Shown here in pieces: positions 1-7,265 of a stretch of 14,838 nt of DNA. The translations under genes and the position numbers were made by a program. The notes beneath the pieces were generated by a model. That model was not told the origin of the DNA. It did not search any database and worked only from the letters and a program-made list of their open reading frames with translations. Each line of letters starts with the position of its first letter. The stretch's first letter is position 1. The stretch is from an uncultured Lachnoanaerobaculum sp. (GTDB lineage: Bacteria > Bacillota > Clostridia > Lachnospirales > Lachnospiraceae), in contig NZ_CALLVU010000063.1 in assembly GCF_938015485.1 (NCBI RefSeq), positions 1-14,838 of the forward strand, written 5' to 3'.

Positions 1-78
1 TTGTTTTTAGTGCAGTAATGGCTTTAGTTTTATAAGATTTTTGAAAATATAAAATTCATGGAATTTGCCTGTGAGATA
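1..78. other. Left flank of the IS element, no intact gene
   Basis: This AT-rich stretch has no intact reading frame. On the minus strand, codons from 77 down to 33 read ISQANSMNFIFSKIL before a stop. The 'QA' followed by aromatic and hydrophobic residues resembles the 'P-x-K-Q-A...' helix found after the catalytic core of NERD domains, so this could be the far side of the NERD gene broken by the IS. The match is short and only suggestive. Confidence 0.25.
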
Positions 79-96
79 GGGGGGCTGTCGCACTAA
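79..96 (+). repeat. IS left terminal inverted repeat
   Basis: The sequence ggggggctgtcgcactaa pairs with the reverse complement of 1875-1892 (ggggggttgtcgctttaa) with three mismatches. A ggg-ctgtcgcacta type end is typical of IS1182 relatives in Firmicutes. Confidence 0.8.
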
Positions 97-106
97 GTGA
101 TTAGTG
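91..106. repeat. Subterminal hairpin at IS left end
   Basis: The six bases cactaa (91-96) and ttagtg (101-106) are perfectly complementary around a gtga loop. One arm is the inner end of the terminal repeat. A comparable though weaker arrangement occurs at the right end, so this may be part of the transposase recognition site. Confidence 0.5.
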
Positions 107-140
107 TGCACCCCCTATATTATTACACAAAAATTGTACC

Positions 141-1728
141 TTGAATGAGGAAGGATATCAACTAAAACTTCCTTTAAATTTAGAAACTATCATTCCGATA
201 GATGATTCTGTGCGATTGCTGAGTCAGTTTGTGGAGGCTATGGATTTAACTGACTTATATTCTACTTATAAAAGAATAAATACAGTTTCGCCAAGAACTC
301 TATTGAAGATTGTTTTATACTCTTATATGAATGGAGATTATTCTTCTCGTTCCATGGAACGAAACTGTAAACGGGATATTAATTTTATGTATCTTTTAGA
401 AGGCAAGTAGGTTCCTGATCATGCTACTTTTGCACGTTTTCGCAGTATCCATTTTGCTCCATGTTCAAAAAGAATACTTGCCGAAATGTCTAATCTTCTT
501 TACGAACTTGGAGAAATTTCAGGAGAAATGATTTTTATTGACGGTACAAAAATTGAAGCCTGTGCTAATAAATACACGTTTGTATGGAAAAAAGCAGTAA
601 CCAAAAATCAGGAGAAACTTCTCATTAAAATAGCTGATTTTATTGTAGAATGTGAGCAACTTTATGATATTCGTGTTGTTTATGGTGATATTGTTAAAAT
701 GAAACATGTAAAAAGGTTAAGAAAAAAACTATATACCTTGAAACAGAAAGAAAATATTATATTTGTACATGGTATCGGAAAAAGGAAACCACCACTACAA
801 AAGAGTATAGAAACATTAGAAGAATATCTAAATCGTTTAAAAGGATACACACAAAAACTGCATCTTTGTGGGAAAAGAAACAGTTATTCAAAAACAGATC
901 CGGATGCGACTTTCATGCGAATGAAAGAAGACGCAATGGGAAATGGACGGCTAAAGCCGGCATTTAATTTGCAACATGGAGTTGATTCCGAATACATTAC
1001 ATGGTTAACCATCGGACCACACACAGCCTACAGATACGACCACTTTGATTCCATTCTTAAAGGAAACAGAGAAATATTTGGCATTCAAATATCAGAAAGT
1101 CATTGCAGATTCCGGATACGAAAGTGAAGAGAATTATGTCTTCCTGGATCAGAATAAACAAATGGCATTTATTAATCCATCGAATTATGAAATTTCAAAA
1201 AAGAGAAAATATAAAAAAGATATAGGTCGCGTAGAAAATATGGAATACAATGAAAAAAGTAACTCTTATATTTGTAAAAACAATAAAACACTATCATTTA
1301 CACAGGTTCGGCGTTCTAAATCTAAAACCTGATATGTCAGTGAGAAAAATATTTATCAATGTGAGGAATGCTCAGGTTGCCCTTACAAGAAAGAATGCAT
1401 CAAAGGAAACAATTGTAAAACTCCAATGGAAGAACGAAATAAAGTCCTTTCTGTAGCAAAGACATTTCTAAAATATAGAAAAGAAGATTTGGAACGAATT
1501 TTATCAGAAGAGGGTATTCTTCTCAGAATAAACAGAAACATACAAGTAGAGGGCTCTTTTGGTGAGTTGAAACAAGATATGCAGTTTCGTAGATATTTGA
1601 GTCGTGGTACATCGAAAGTTCTTGCAGAAAGTGTATTACTTGTAATGGCAAAAAATGTGAACAAGCTTCACAATAAGATACAAAAAGGAAAAACCGGAAG
1701 GCATTTATTTCCTTTGAAGGGTGCATAA
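141..1728 (+). pseudogene. IS1182-family transposase, broken by two stops and a frameshift
   Basis: This was a DDE transposase of about 529 codons. The N-terminal part (DUF772-like helical region, 'LLKIVLYSYMNGDYSSRSMERN', shown here as its start LLKIVLYSYM and end SSRSMERN) is followed by the DDE core. The catalytic triad is visible: D in FIDGTK (540-542), D in IADSGYES (1108-1110) and E in QVEGSFGELK (1549-1551). A knuckle of cysteines, CEECSGCPYKKEC, lies before the last acidic residue as in IS1182 relatives. Three lesions disable it: TAG at 408-410 in EGK-stop-VPDHATF; a one-base insertion near 1029, after which the frame 'TDTTTLIPFLK' resumes one register over; and TGA at 1330-1332 in KSKT-stop-YVSE, where relatives usually have Gly (GGA to TGA). 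The start at 141 is TTG; no good ribosome binding site is seen. The downstream frame otherwise continues cleanly to TAA, so decay is recent to moderate. Confidence 0.9.
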
Positions 1729-1857
1729 ATTTAGAAAGTTCAAAAATTTAAAAACCATTTTGTGGCTTTATTAAAGTGCGTTTTTTACAAAAAACTGTTT
1801 TTATACCATAGACTTTGCAGTTAAGTAATAAAAAAGAGCTAAAAAGGAGCCGCCACC

Positions 1858-1877
1858 TAACGATTGATGAACCGTTA
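1858..1877. repeat. Subterminal hairpin at IS right end
   Basis: The arms taacg (1858-1862) and cgtta (1873-1877) are perfectly complementary around a 10-nt loop, and the outer arm runs into the right terminal repeat. It mirrors the arrangement at the left end but has a longer loop. Confidence 0.4.
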
Positions 1878-1892
1878 AAGCGACAACCCCCC
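1875..1892 (-). repeat. IS right terminal inverted repeat
   Basis: The sequence ttaaagcgacaacccccc is the inverted partner of 79-96 (15 of 18 positions match). One further C at 1893 precedes the NERD fragment's T-run, so the exact edge is uncertain by a base or two. Confidence 0.75.
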
Positions 1893-1893
1893 C

Positions 1894-2122
1894 TTTTTTA
1901 TCAATTTTTAGCTTGTTATAATCTTTCAAGTCTCCATCCTTTTACTTCAAAAATAATAATTTCAAAATTTGGAACCAATAGTCACACGTCAAATTGTACA
2001 CCAAAAATTAAGCAATTTCTATATATAACATAAGAATCGTCAAAATATTCCATTAGTTTTGAAATAAAGTAATCTTCACCCAAATTATCATCTTTTATTT
2101 TTGATCATATAAACTTTGCCAT
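1894..2122 (-). pseudogene. NERD-domain protein, 5' fragment with in-frame stops, cut off by the IS
   Basis: Starting at ATG 2122, the minus strand reads in one register through about 74 codons, interrupted by TGA at codon 6, TGA at codon 47, TAA at codon 69 and TGA at codon 74. Between the stops the text is coherent: MAKFI, then SKIKDDNLGEDYF..., ...LIFGVQFDV, then LLVPNFEIIIFEVKGWRLERL. This matches the start of NERD (nuclease-related) domains: conserved G15-E16, the metal-binding D45 in QFDV and the E59-V-K61 motif of the restriction-endonuclease-like fold. The start is supported by AAGGAG (2131-2136) with an 8-nt spacer, and that site overlaps the stop codon of the DUF262 gene, so the two genes were translationally coupled. 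Coding sense ends at the IS edge. Full-length NERD proteins often carry a C-terminal helicase or kinase; what followed here is unknown. No product is expected now. Confidence 0.75.
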
Positions 2123-2134
2123 CTTTGTTGCTCC

Positions 2135-4021
2135 TTAAAAAAGAGCTTTAAACTCAGTCAGTATATCGTCCTTAAGTCCAGAACCTCTAAAATATTCTTC
2201 TATAAAAGACTCATATACCGGTTGAATTACGGTAATGTCTTCTTCTCCCTTATTTTTAAACTCTATTAATTTTTTATATGATTCTATTTTTTCCAAATAC
2301 TCAAAATATAATTGAATATGTTTTGGTAATTTCAATTTCCTTGAACAATGCCATTCTTCTATTGCTTTTACTTTCTGAACTATATCAAAGCTTTGCATCT
2401 CTCCATTCAATTCATCATTGATAATCAGATAATTAGTTGTTCTTTTTCTGTATGTCTTGGCAAGTTCTTTATCAATGTTAATCTTTTTCACATTTGGTAA
2501 TTTTTTTCCTGCTTTATTATCCCTCCAATTAATAATCCAGTCTATTGATCCTGTTTTCCTTTTTGGTATAACAAAGTGCTCCAGATTATAGTTTTTTTCT
2601 CTACTGTATAAATAGGTTAAAAACTTTTCAGATTTAGAATAAAAATCAACAAATGAAAAAATAAATATTAAAATATTGAAATTATCCGTTTCTGGTATTT
2701 CAAAATCCTCCAACTCCGCATTTCTCAATCCCAACGCCAAATCAACAACTCTAGAAATATCGACAGTATCTTTCTCCATCTCCTCTATAATAGTCCTATC
2801 TATGTTATCTTTTGATTTCTTTCCACGCTTTAGAAGAAATAAATTGGAGTATGCATATAATGCTGATATAATCTTTCTTAAATTATCATGCTTAAGTTGA
2901 TTCAAACACTTACTTTTATTTGCAACAAAATGCATAAAAGGAAATTTCTGGTTCCACGCCCCTGTTGATTCCAACAAATTCTGTGAAAGTAGTCTCATTA
3001 CCCAAATGTCATTATTATCATTTCTGTGAATAGCACAATCTTTCGAAAAATCCACAAAACAATATCTATCAGTATGAATGTTAATATCAAATTCAATTAG
3101 TGAATTACCATAATCAATCATGTCCTTTAATAATTTGTCCACTTTATCTATAGGTTTCCCTTCAAGGTAATGCTTTCCTTTAGGAGCCATATTCTCTGGT
3201 ATAGAACCATCTTTTAAAAGATATAGATATAAATACTGTCCCATATCTCTATACCCAAAATTCTGACTAAACCTCATTGCAACTTTTTTTAAATCAATCC
3301 ATTTTGTTTTTAACTCTTGATATTTTTCTTCAGGGAATATTTTAAAACAATGTCCCTTAAAAATACTCTCAGAATCTAGTTTTTGAGTTTTTTCATTTAT
3401 ATCTAAAAACATTTGCTCTATTGATCTTATGTCATCATCTGCATCATTTATAAAAACAAGCAATCTAGACGCAAGTAGCTTTTCATAAAATTTTTTACGT
3501 TTTTCGATTTTTTCACCTACACCTAGGCTATTTATAAACTCAGTTGCGACCTTGAATACTCTATCAAAATCATTTTTCTGATAGTACACATCATCTTCAT
3601 CTTGAATTGAAAGCTGAAAAACATCCCCTACTTTTTTGAAGTATTCACTTACAGAATCATTTTCGACAGTCAATTTACCATCAAACATTATGTATGGCAA
3701 TATAAGTTCCTGTTCCATACTATATCCCGCATATGAATTGTATAAAGCAATTAACGAAATTAAACACGTCGTTAATCTTTGCTGCCCATCTACAATTTCA
3801 TAATATTTATTCTTTTCATCTAAAATAATTAATCCTAAAAATTTATCTCTGAAATTAACATCTCTTAATATAGTCTCTACTTGCTCTGTAGTCCACCTAT
3901 ACTCTCGTTGATAGAGTGGTATAACCAGTCTTCGTTTATCCTGATTAAAATTAGAATCGACTCCATTATTTCCTGTATTAAGTTTAAGCACTCTTCCGAG
4001 CGTAGTAATAAATGATTTCAT
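2135..4021 (-). CDS. DUF262/DUF1524 GmrSD-like nuclease protein
   Basis: This 628-residue protein has the two-domain layout of GmrSD-type enzymes. The N-terminal DUF262 domain shows IPLYQREYRW (34-43), FLGLIIL (61-67) and the signature DGQQR (78-82), which in characterised relatives (GmrS, SspE) serves nucleotide binding or hydrolysis. The C-terminal half has LEHFVIPK with H482 and, about 50 residues later, TTNYLIINDELN (N530, N535, N539), the pattern of the DUF1524 HNH nuclease domain. GmrSD proteins cut modified phage DNA; SspE acts with phosphorothioate marking. No Dnd/Ssp or methyltransferase genes are visible here. The true start is ATG 4021: the in-frame TTG at 4033 would translate the ribosome binding site itself (GGAGGGG just upstream). 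A NERD gene followed directly but is broken. The frame is intact, so the protein may still be made. Specificity cannot be read from sequence. A central region (about 120-460) has no motif I recognise. Confidence 0.85.
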   Translation of the reverse strand: MKSFITTLGRVLKLNTGNNGVDSNFNQDKRRLVIPLYQREYRWTTEQVETILRDVNFRDKFLGLIILDEKNKYYEIVDGQQRLTTCLISLIALYNSYAGYSMEQELILPYIMFDGKLTVENDSVSEYFKKVGDVFQLSIQDEDDVYYQKNDFDRVFKVATEFINSLGVGEKIEKRKKFYEKLLASRLLVFINDADDDIRSIEQMFLDINEKTQKLDSESIFKGHCFKIFPEEKYQELKTKWIDLKKVAMRFSQNFGYRDMGQYLYLYLLKDGSIPENMAPKGKHYLEGKPIDKVDKLLKDMIDYGNSLIEFDINIHTDRYCFVDFSKDCAIHRNDNNDIWVMRLLSQNLLESTGAWNQKFPFMHFVANKSKCLNQLKHDNLRKIISALYAYSNLFLLKRGKKSKDNIDRTIIEEMEKDTVDISRVVDLALGLRNAELEDFEIPETDNFNILIFIFSFVDFYSKSEKFLTYLYSREKNYNLEHFVIPKRKTGSIDWIINWRDNKAGKKLPNVKKINIDKELAKTYRKRTTNYLIINDELNGEMQSFDIVQKVKAIEEWHCSRKLKLPKHIQLYFEYLEKIESYKKLIEFKNKGEEDITVIQPVYESFIEEYFRGSGLKDDILTEFKALF

Positions 4022-4069
4022 CTTCCCCTCCAATATAATTATTTTTCTGAATTTATTTCACAATGTCAC

Positions 4070-4171
4070 CTATATGCTTCCAAATACGTTGTATGTATTT
4101 ACCATAATTCCCATTGTAGAATTTTCTATATTTGCAAACCTGATCGTTGTACTATTACCGTTTAATGACAT
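4070..4171 (-). CDS. Possible 33-residue leader ORF upstream of DUF262 gene
   Basis: An ATG at 4171 opens 33 codons (begins MSLNGNSTTIRF, ends NVFGSI) ending in TAG, between the candidate promoter and the DUF262 start. There is no well-placed ribosome binding site: AAAAGG touches the ATG and only a weak AAGAG lies further up. It resembles no family I know and has no hydrophobic segment or cysteine pattern. It may be a chance frame, a gene remnant or a leader peptide. Confidence 0.15.
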   Translation of the reverse strand: MSLNGNSTTIRFANIENSTMGIMVNTYNVFGSI

Positions 4172-4226
4172 CCTTTTAAACTCTTTTTAATATTTACATA
4201 AATTGCCAACTTAAATAATCAGTTAT

Positions 4227-4255
4227 AATATATACTATTTTTTTATTATTTTCAA
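4227..4255 (-). promoter_or_regulatory. Candidate sigma-A promoter for the DUF262 gene
   Basis: Minus strand: -35 TTGAAA (4250-4255), 17-nt spacer, -10 TATATT (4227-4232), each one mismatch from consensus. Transcription would start near 4220, giving a leader of about 200 nt before the DUF262 start. In such AT-rich DNA chance matches are common. Confidence 0.4.
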
Positions 4256-4265
4256 CAAAATATAC

Positions 4266-4288
4266 GCACTAATTATTTTTTATAGTGC
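4266..4288 (-). terminator. Weak terminator-like hairpin after the methyltransferase gene
   Basis: The arms gcacta (4266-4271) and tagtgc (4283-4288) form a 6-bp stem around an A/T loop, six bases after the stop codon. The RNA continues into a broken U-rich stretch (guauauuuug). The stem is short and AT-poor only at its base, so termination may be partial. Confidence 0.4.
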
Positions 4289-4293
4289 AAATT

Positions 4294-5466
4294 TTATGTC
4301 AGCAAGCACACCCCTTCCGCATGCTTTGTATGGCAAAAGCAGTCAAACACCATCCCTTTCTCAAATCTGTATCTTTGCTTTTTAAAAACCTCCAAATCCC
4401 TTGCCAGTGTCTCAGGATTGCAGGAAACATATACCACTTTCTTAGGTTTCAGCCTGCCTACTGCGACTATGAACTCCTCTGTGGAGCCGGTTCTTGGAGG
4501 ATCCAAGATTACAACATCTATCTTTTCATTAGCTGCCGCCAAATCGTTTATAAAGTGCGTTGCGTCGGCATTATAGAATTTTACATTCTTTATATTGTTT
4601 ATCTTCGCATTCGTGACGGCATCTTTGTGGGCATCCTTATTTAACTCCACAGATATTACTTCCTTTACGGACTTTGAAGCGATCAGTCCGATAGTACCTA
4701 TCCCTGAATAGGCATCCAAAAGCACTTCATCCCCTTGCAAACCGGCATACTCTATTGCCTGAGAGTAAAGCTTTTCGGTTTGGTCTCTGTTTACCTGATA
4801 GAACGACTTCGGTGAGATCTTGAATGTAAGGCCGCAGAGTTCGTCTGTGATATAGCCCTTGCCATACATCACTATTTCTCTGTCACCAAGTACCATACTG
4901 GTATTTTTGTTGTTTATATTTTGAACTATGGTGGTTATCTCGGGATGTTCTCCTCTAAGTACCTTTATAAAGGCGTTCTTATTTGGGAATATTACATTTG
5001 AGGTCACCAAAACCACCATGATCTGACCGCTTTTCTTTCCTACACGTATCAGCACATGGCGCAAGAAGCCGAAGCCTGTGTCCTCATCATATGCCTTTAT
5101 TTTAAATGATATACACATTTTTTTGATGGTCTGTATTATAGAGCCGGCTTTTTCGTCTTCTATCAGACAATTCTTTGTATCCACCACTCTGTGTGAGTTC
5201 TTTTCGTAGGTGCCTGCAATGATTTTCTTGTTTTCAAAGCCGAAAACCGCACTTACTTTGTTCCTATAATGATAGGGATTGTCCATTGAGACAATCCCGT
5301 CAAACTTGCCATACTTTTTTATCAAAGAATTTGCATTCACAAGCTTTTCTTTGACATGCTTATCATATGGGCTGTTTATATAATCGCAGCCTCCGCATTT
5401 TTTTGCGACACTGCATTTTAAATCCTTTTTGGACTTTAAATTTCCTTTGTTACTTCTTTCAGCCAT
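4294..5466 (-). CDS. rlmD: 23S rRNA (uracil-C5)-methyltransferase, RlmD/RlmCD family
   Basis: The protein has 390 residues and belongs to the RumA/TrmA family, which transfers a methyl group from SAM to C5 of uridine in RNA, usually U1939 (and in Firmicutes sometimes also U747) of 23S rRNA. Iron-sulfur ligands are visible: C18, then CGGC with C24 and C27, and C100. The SAM-binding motif LLDAYSGIGTIGL is at about 248-260. VILDPPRTG follows, the catalytic nucleophile is C349 in SCNPETLARDL, and the base is E384 near the end (HAEGVCLL). The N-terminal TRAM RNA-binding domain present in many relatives is absent, making this a short version. The ATG overlaps the end of the upstream peptidase gene by 31 nt, with only a weak ribosome binding site, which suggests translational coupling. 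Substrate position (U1939, U747 or both) cannot be told from the sequence. Confidence 0.9.
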   Translation of the reverse strand: MAERSNKGNLKSKKDLKCSVAKKCGGCDYINSPYDKHVKEKLVNANSLIKKYGKFDGIVSMDNPYHYRNKVSAVFGFENKKIIAGTYEKNSHRVVDTKNCLIEDEKAGSIIQTIKKMCISFKIKAYDEDTGFGFLRHVLIRVGKKSGQIMVVLVTSNVIFPNKNAFIKVLRGEHPEITTIVQNINNKNTSMVLGDREIVMYGKGYITDELCGLTFKISPKSFYQVNRDQTEKLYSQAIEYAGLQGDEVLLDAYSGIGTIGLIASKSVKEVISVELNKDAHKDAVTNAKINNIKNVKFYNADATHFINDLAAANEKIDVVILDPPRTGSTEEFIVAVGRLKPKKVVYVSCNPETLARDLEVFKKQRYRFEKGMVFDCFCHTKHAEGVCLLT

Positions 5467-7214
5467 GCCTTCTCTTCTTCATTTAATCCGCCGGATATGG
5501 AATCATAGACTTGTTTTTGATAATTATTATAAAGTTCTATATCTCTCTTTGTCATTACATCCACCAAAAGCGGCTCATTGTCAATAGGTGCCATTGTAAG
5601 CGGTTCAAATCCTAAGAATCCTTCTCCCTTGTCCACTACAGTCATCAAAATTTCCATTCTGATACCGTGCTTACCGCTTATATATACGCCCGGCTCATCA
5701 CTCATTATCATTCCCGGCTCAAACTCAAGATTTCTGTATACATCTTTATTTATCTTGTTTCTGATAGATGTAGGCATCTCATGTACAGTGTTTACAAAGC
5801 CTACACCGTGACCTGTGCCGTGATTATAGTCAAGTCCGTACTCCCAAAGTGCCTCTCTTGCCTTTATATCAAGACTTACACCTATAGCTCCTCTTTTAAA
5901 TTTGGTATTTAAAAGTCTAAGCATTCCTATGGTTACCAAAGTATAATGAAGCTTCTCTTCATAGGTATTTTCTCCAAGAGATATTGTTCTTGTAACATCT
6001 GTGGTGCCGTCCTTATATGTGGCACCCGAATCAAACAAATAAAGTCCTTTAGCTTCAAGCTTCTTTGCGGTCTCATACTCAGCCTCGTAGTGAACTATTG
6101 CTCCGTTGTCCGCATATCCTGAGATAGTAGGGAAGCTTAAATCAAGGAAGAGTTCATCCTCTCTTCTTAGATTGTCAAGGTAGTCTGAAGCGGTCTTTTC
6201 TGTAAGGTTTGCTCCGTTTTTTACCTGATTTTTCAGCCAATAGATATACTTTGCCATGTATACACCGTCTCTTAGATGTGACTTCTTTGTGTTGGCAACT
6301 TCCACCTCGTTCTTTATATTCTTCAGATATGTTACAGGACTTAGCACGGAGTAGAGCTTGTTGGCATTTTCTTTTTTGCTTATTGAGATAAAAGTCTTAT
6401 AGCTTACATCAGCCTCGTCAAAGAGTATCTCTTTGTGAGAAATACCTGCCACGGTCTCATCAAAATCGTCATAAGGCTTTATATCAATGCCGTTTTTCTT
6501 GAGGTATTCTCTTACTTCGTCAGTCAGTGACTTATCCTGTATAAAGATTGTCGCTCTGTCCTTTTCAAGTATGAAATAGGATAAAAACAGCGGATTACAC
6601 TGTATATCAAAAGCTCTGAGGTTTGTAAGCCATGCGATATCCGAAAGTGAAGAGATTATAAGCAAATCCTTTCCGTTCATCCTCTCTCTGACTTCATTTA
6701 TCTTGGTACTTGCCGACTTTCCCGCATACTTTTCATCCAATATAAATACCTTTGTATGAGGTCTTTCAGGTCTGTCAAGCCATATTTCATTTGTGATATC
6801 TTTCCCGATTTTTAGCTTAACACCGTTTTTTACCACCTTACCTGCAATGACCTTGCCCTCCGAAAAGCTGAGTACCGAACCGTTAAATCCGAGTACTTCA
6901 CCGCTCTTTAACTTTTTTTCAAGCAATTCATCCAAAGTAGGTACTCCGGGCTCACCCATCTTCATAAGTGTAATACCTGAGTCCTTAAGCTCACTTTCCG
7001 CCTGTAAAAAATATCTTCCGTCAGTCCAAAGATAAGCTTCTTCCTTAAGAACAAGCAGTGTTCCCGCACTTCCTGTAAATCCGCTTAAAAATCTTCTGCA
7101 TTTGTCATATTCTGTAGGATATTCACTTTGATGTGCATCTGAAGAAGGGGATATCCATGCGTCTATCCCCTCTCTTTGCATTACTTTTCTCAAATCAACA
7201 ATTGTCGCTCTCAT
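5436..7214 (-). CDS. Aminopeptidase P family protein (M24B, Xaa-Pro aminopeptidase)
   Basis: This 592-residue cytoplasmic metallopeptidase should remove an N-terminal residue preceding proline. It has the long three-part layout of the XPNPEP1-like branch: two creatinase-type N-terminal domains (about 1-310), the pita-bread catalytic domain (about 310-530) and a short C-terminal extension. All five metal ligands are present: D395 in LFDSG, D406 in GTTDVTRT, H469 in GTGHGVGF, E507 in SDEPGVY and E521 in GIRMEI. Spacing of the first three equals that of the human enzyme. ATG 7214 was chosen because AAAGGAG lies five bases upstream; the longer frame from 7262 would translate through a perfect inverted repeat and lacks a binding site. 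The gene follows the HAD phosphatase by 51 nt and overlaps the methyltransferase gene by 31 nt. It probably helps recycle proline-containing peptides. Confidence 0.92.
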   Translation of the reverse strand: MRATIVDLRKVMQREGIDAWISPSSDAHQSEYPTEYDKCRRFLSGFTGSAGTLLVLKEEAYLWTDGRYFLQAESELKDSGITLMKMGEPGVPTLDELLEKKLKSGEVLGFNGSVLSFSEGKVIAGKVVKNGVKLKIGKDITNEIWLDRPERPHTKVFILDEKYAGKSASTKINEVRERMNGKDLLIISSLSDIAWLTNLRAFDIQCNPLFLSYFILEKDRATIFIQDKSLTDEVREYLKKNGIDIKPYDDFDETVAGISHKEILFDEADVSYKTFISISKKENANKLYSVLSPVTYLKNIKNEVEVANTKKSHLRDGVYMAKYIYWLKNQVKNGANLTEKTASDYLDNLRREDELFLDLSFPTISGYADNGAIVHYEAEYETAKKLEAKGLYLFDSGATYKDGTTDVTRTISLGENTYEEKLHYTLVTIGMLRLLNTKFKRGAIGVSLDIKAREALWEYGLDYNHGTGHGVGFVNTVHEMPTSIRNKINKDVYRNLEFEPGMIMSDEPGVYISGKHGIRMEILMTVVDKGEGFLGFEPLTMAPIDNEPLLVDVMTKRDIELYNNYQKQVYDSISGGLNEEEKAWLKEVTKEI

Positions 7215-7227
7215 AATGCTCCTTTCA

Positions 7228-7259
7228 CAATACCTTGGCTTAAGCTTGCCAAGGTATTG
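7228..7259. repeat. Perfect 12-bp inverted repeat just upstream of the peptidase gene
   Basis: The arms caataccttggc (7228-7239) and gccaaggtattg (7248-7259) are exactly complementary around the 8-nt loop ttaagctt. On the minus-strand transcript the hairpin ends two bases before the AAAGGAG site of the peptidase gene. Neither side is followed by a U-run, so it is not a standard terminator. A transcript-processing site, a stability element, an operator or a control on translation are all possible. Confidence 0.85.
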
Positions 7260-7265
7260 CATAAT

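Larger units (their letters stand above)
79..1893 (+). mobile_element. IS1182-family insertion sequence, degenerate
   Basis: The element is about 1.8 kb and holds one transposase frame that recognisably belongs to the IS1182 family, now broken. Its outer edges are imperfect inverted repeats at 79-96 and 1875-1892, matching at 15 of 18 positions, both beginning with a run of G when read inward. Each repeat's inner end also folds into a small hairpin with adjacent sequence. I see no convincing target-site duplication: the left flank ends in gagata and the right flank begins with tttttta. The right edge abuts a truncated NERD-domain gene, so the element, or a deletion linked to it, appears to have destroyed that gene. 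The 147 bases between the transposase stop and the right repeat hold no gene. Confidence 0.85.
4034..4293. other. Intergenic region between the methyltransferase and DUF262 genes
   Basis: This very AT-rich gap contains, in minus-strand order, a weak terminator-like hairpin after the methyltransferase stop, a candidate promoter, and a leader of about 200 nt that includes a 33-codon open frame. Apart from these I see no gene. Confidence 0.5.

Noticed and set aside
408..1332. In-frame TAG and TGA in the transposase as stop-codon recoding (TGA replacing a usual Gly)
   Set aside because: Housekeeping genes here use TGA (DUF554), TAG (glgP, ileS) and TAA as ordinary stops, and the transposase also carries a frameshift, so decay is the simpler explanation.
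1815..2033. 72-codon plus-strand open frame
   Set aside because: It spans the IS edge and lies antisense to the NERD fragment; its protein looks low-complexity and has no ribosome binding site.
4266..4288. Resemblance of cgcactaa...tagtgc to the IS left end, suggesting a second IS scar
   Set aside because: Only about eight bases match, the G-run is missing, and a hairpin after a stop codon explains the repeat.
4285..4644. 119-codon plus-strand open frame
   Set aside because: It is antisense to the methyltransferase gene, whose motifs on the minus strand are unmistakable.
7215..7262. Longer N-terminus for the aminopeptidase from 7262
   Set aside because: The added residues derive from the palindrome and the ribosome binding site, and the family start MRATIVDLR follows AAAGGAG.
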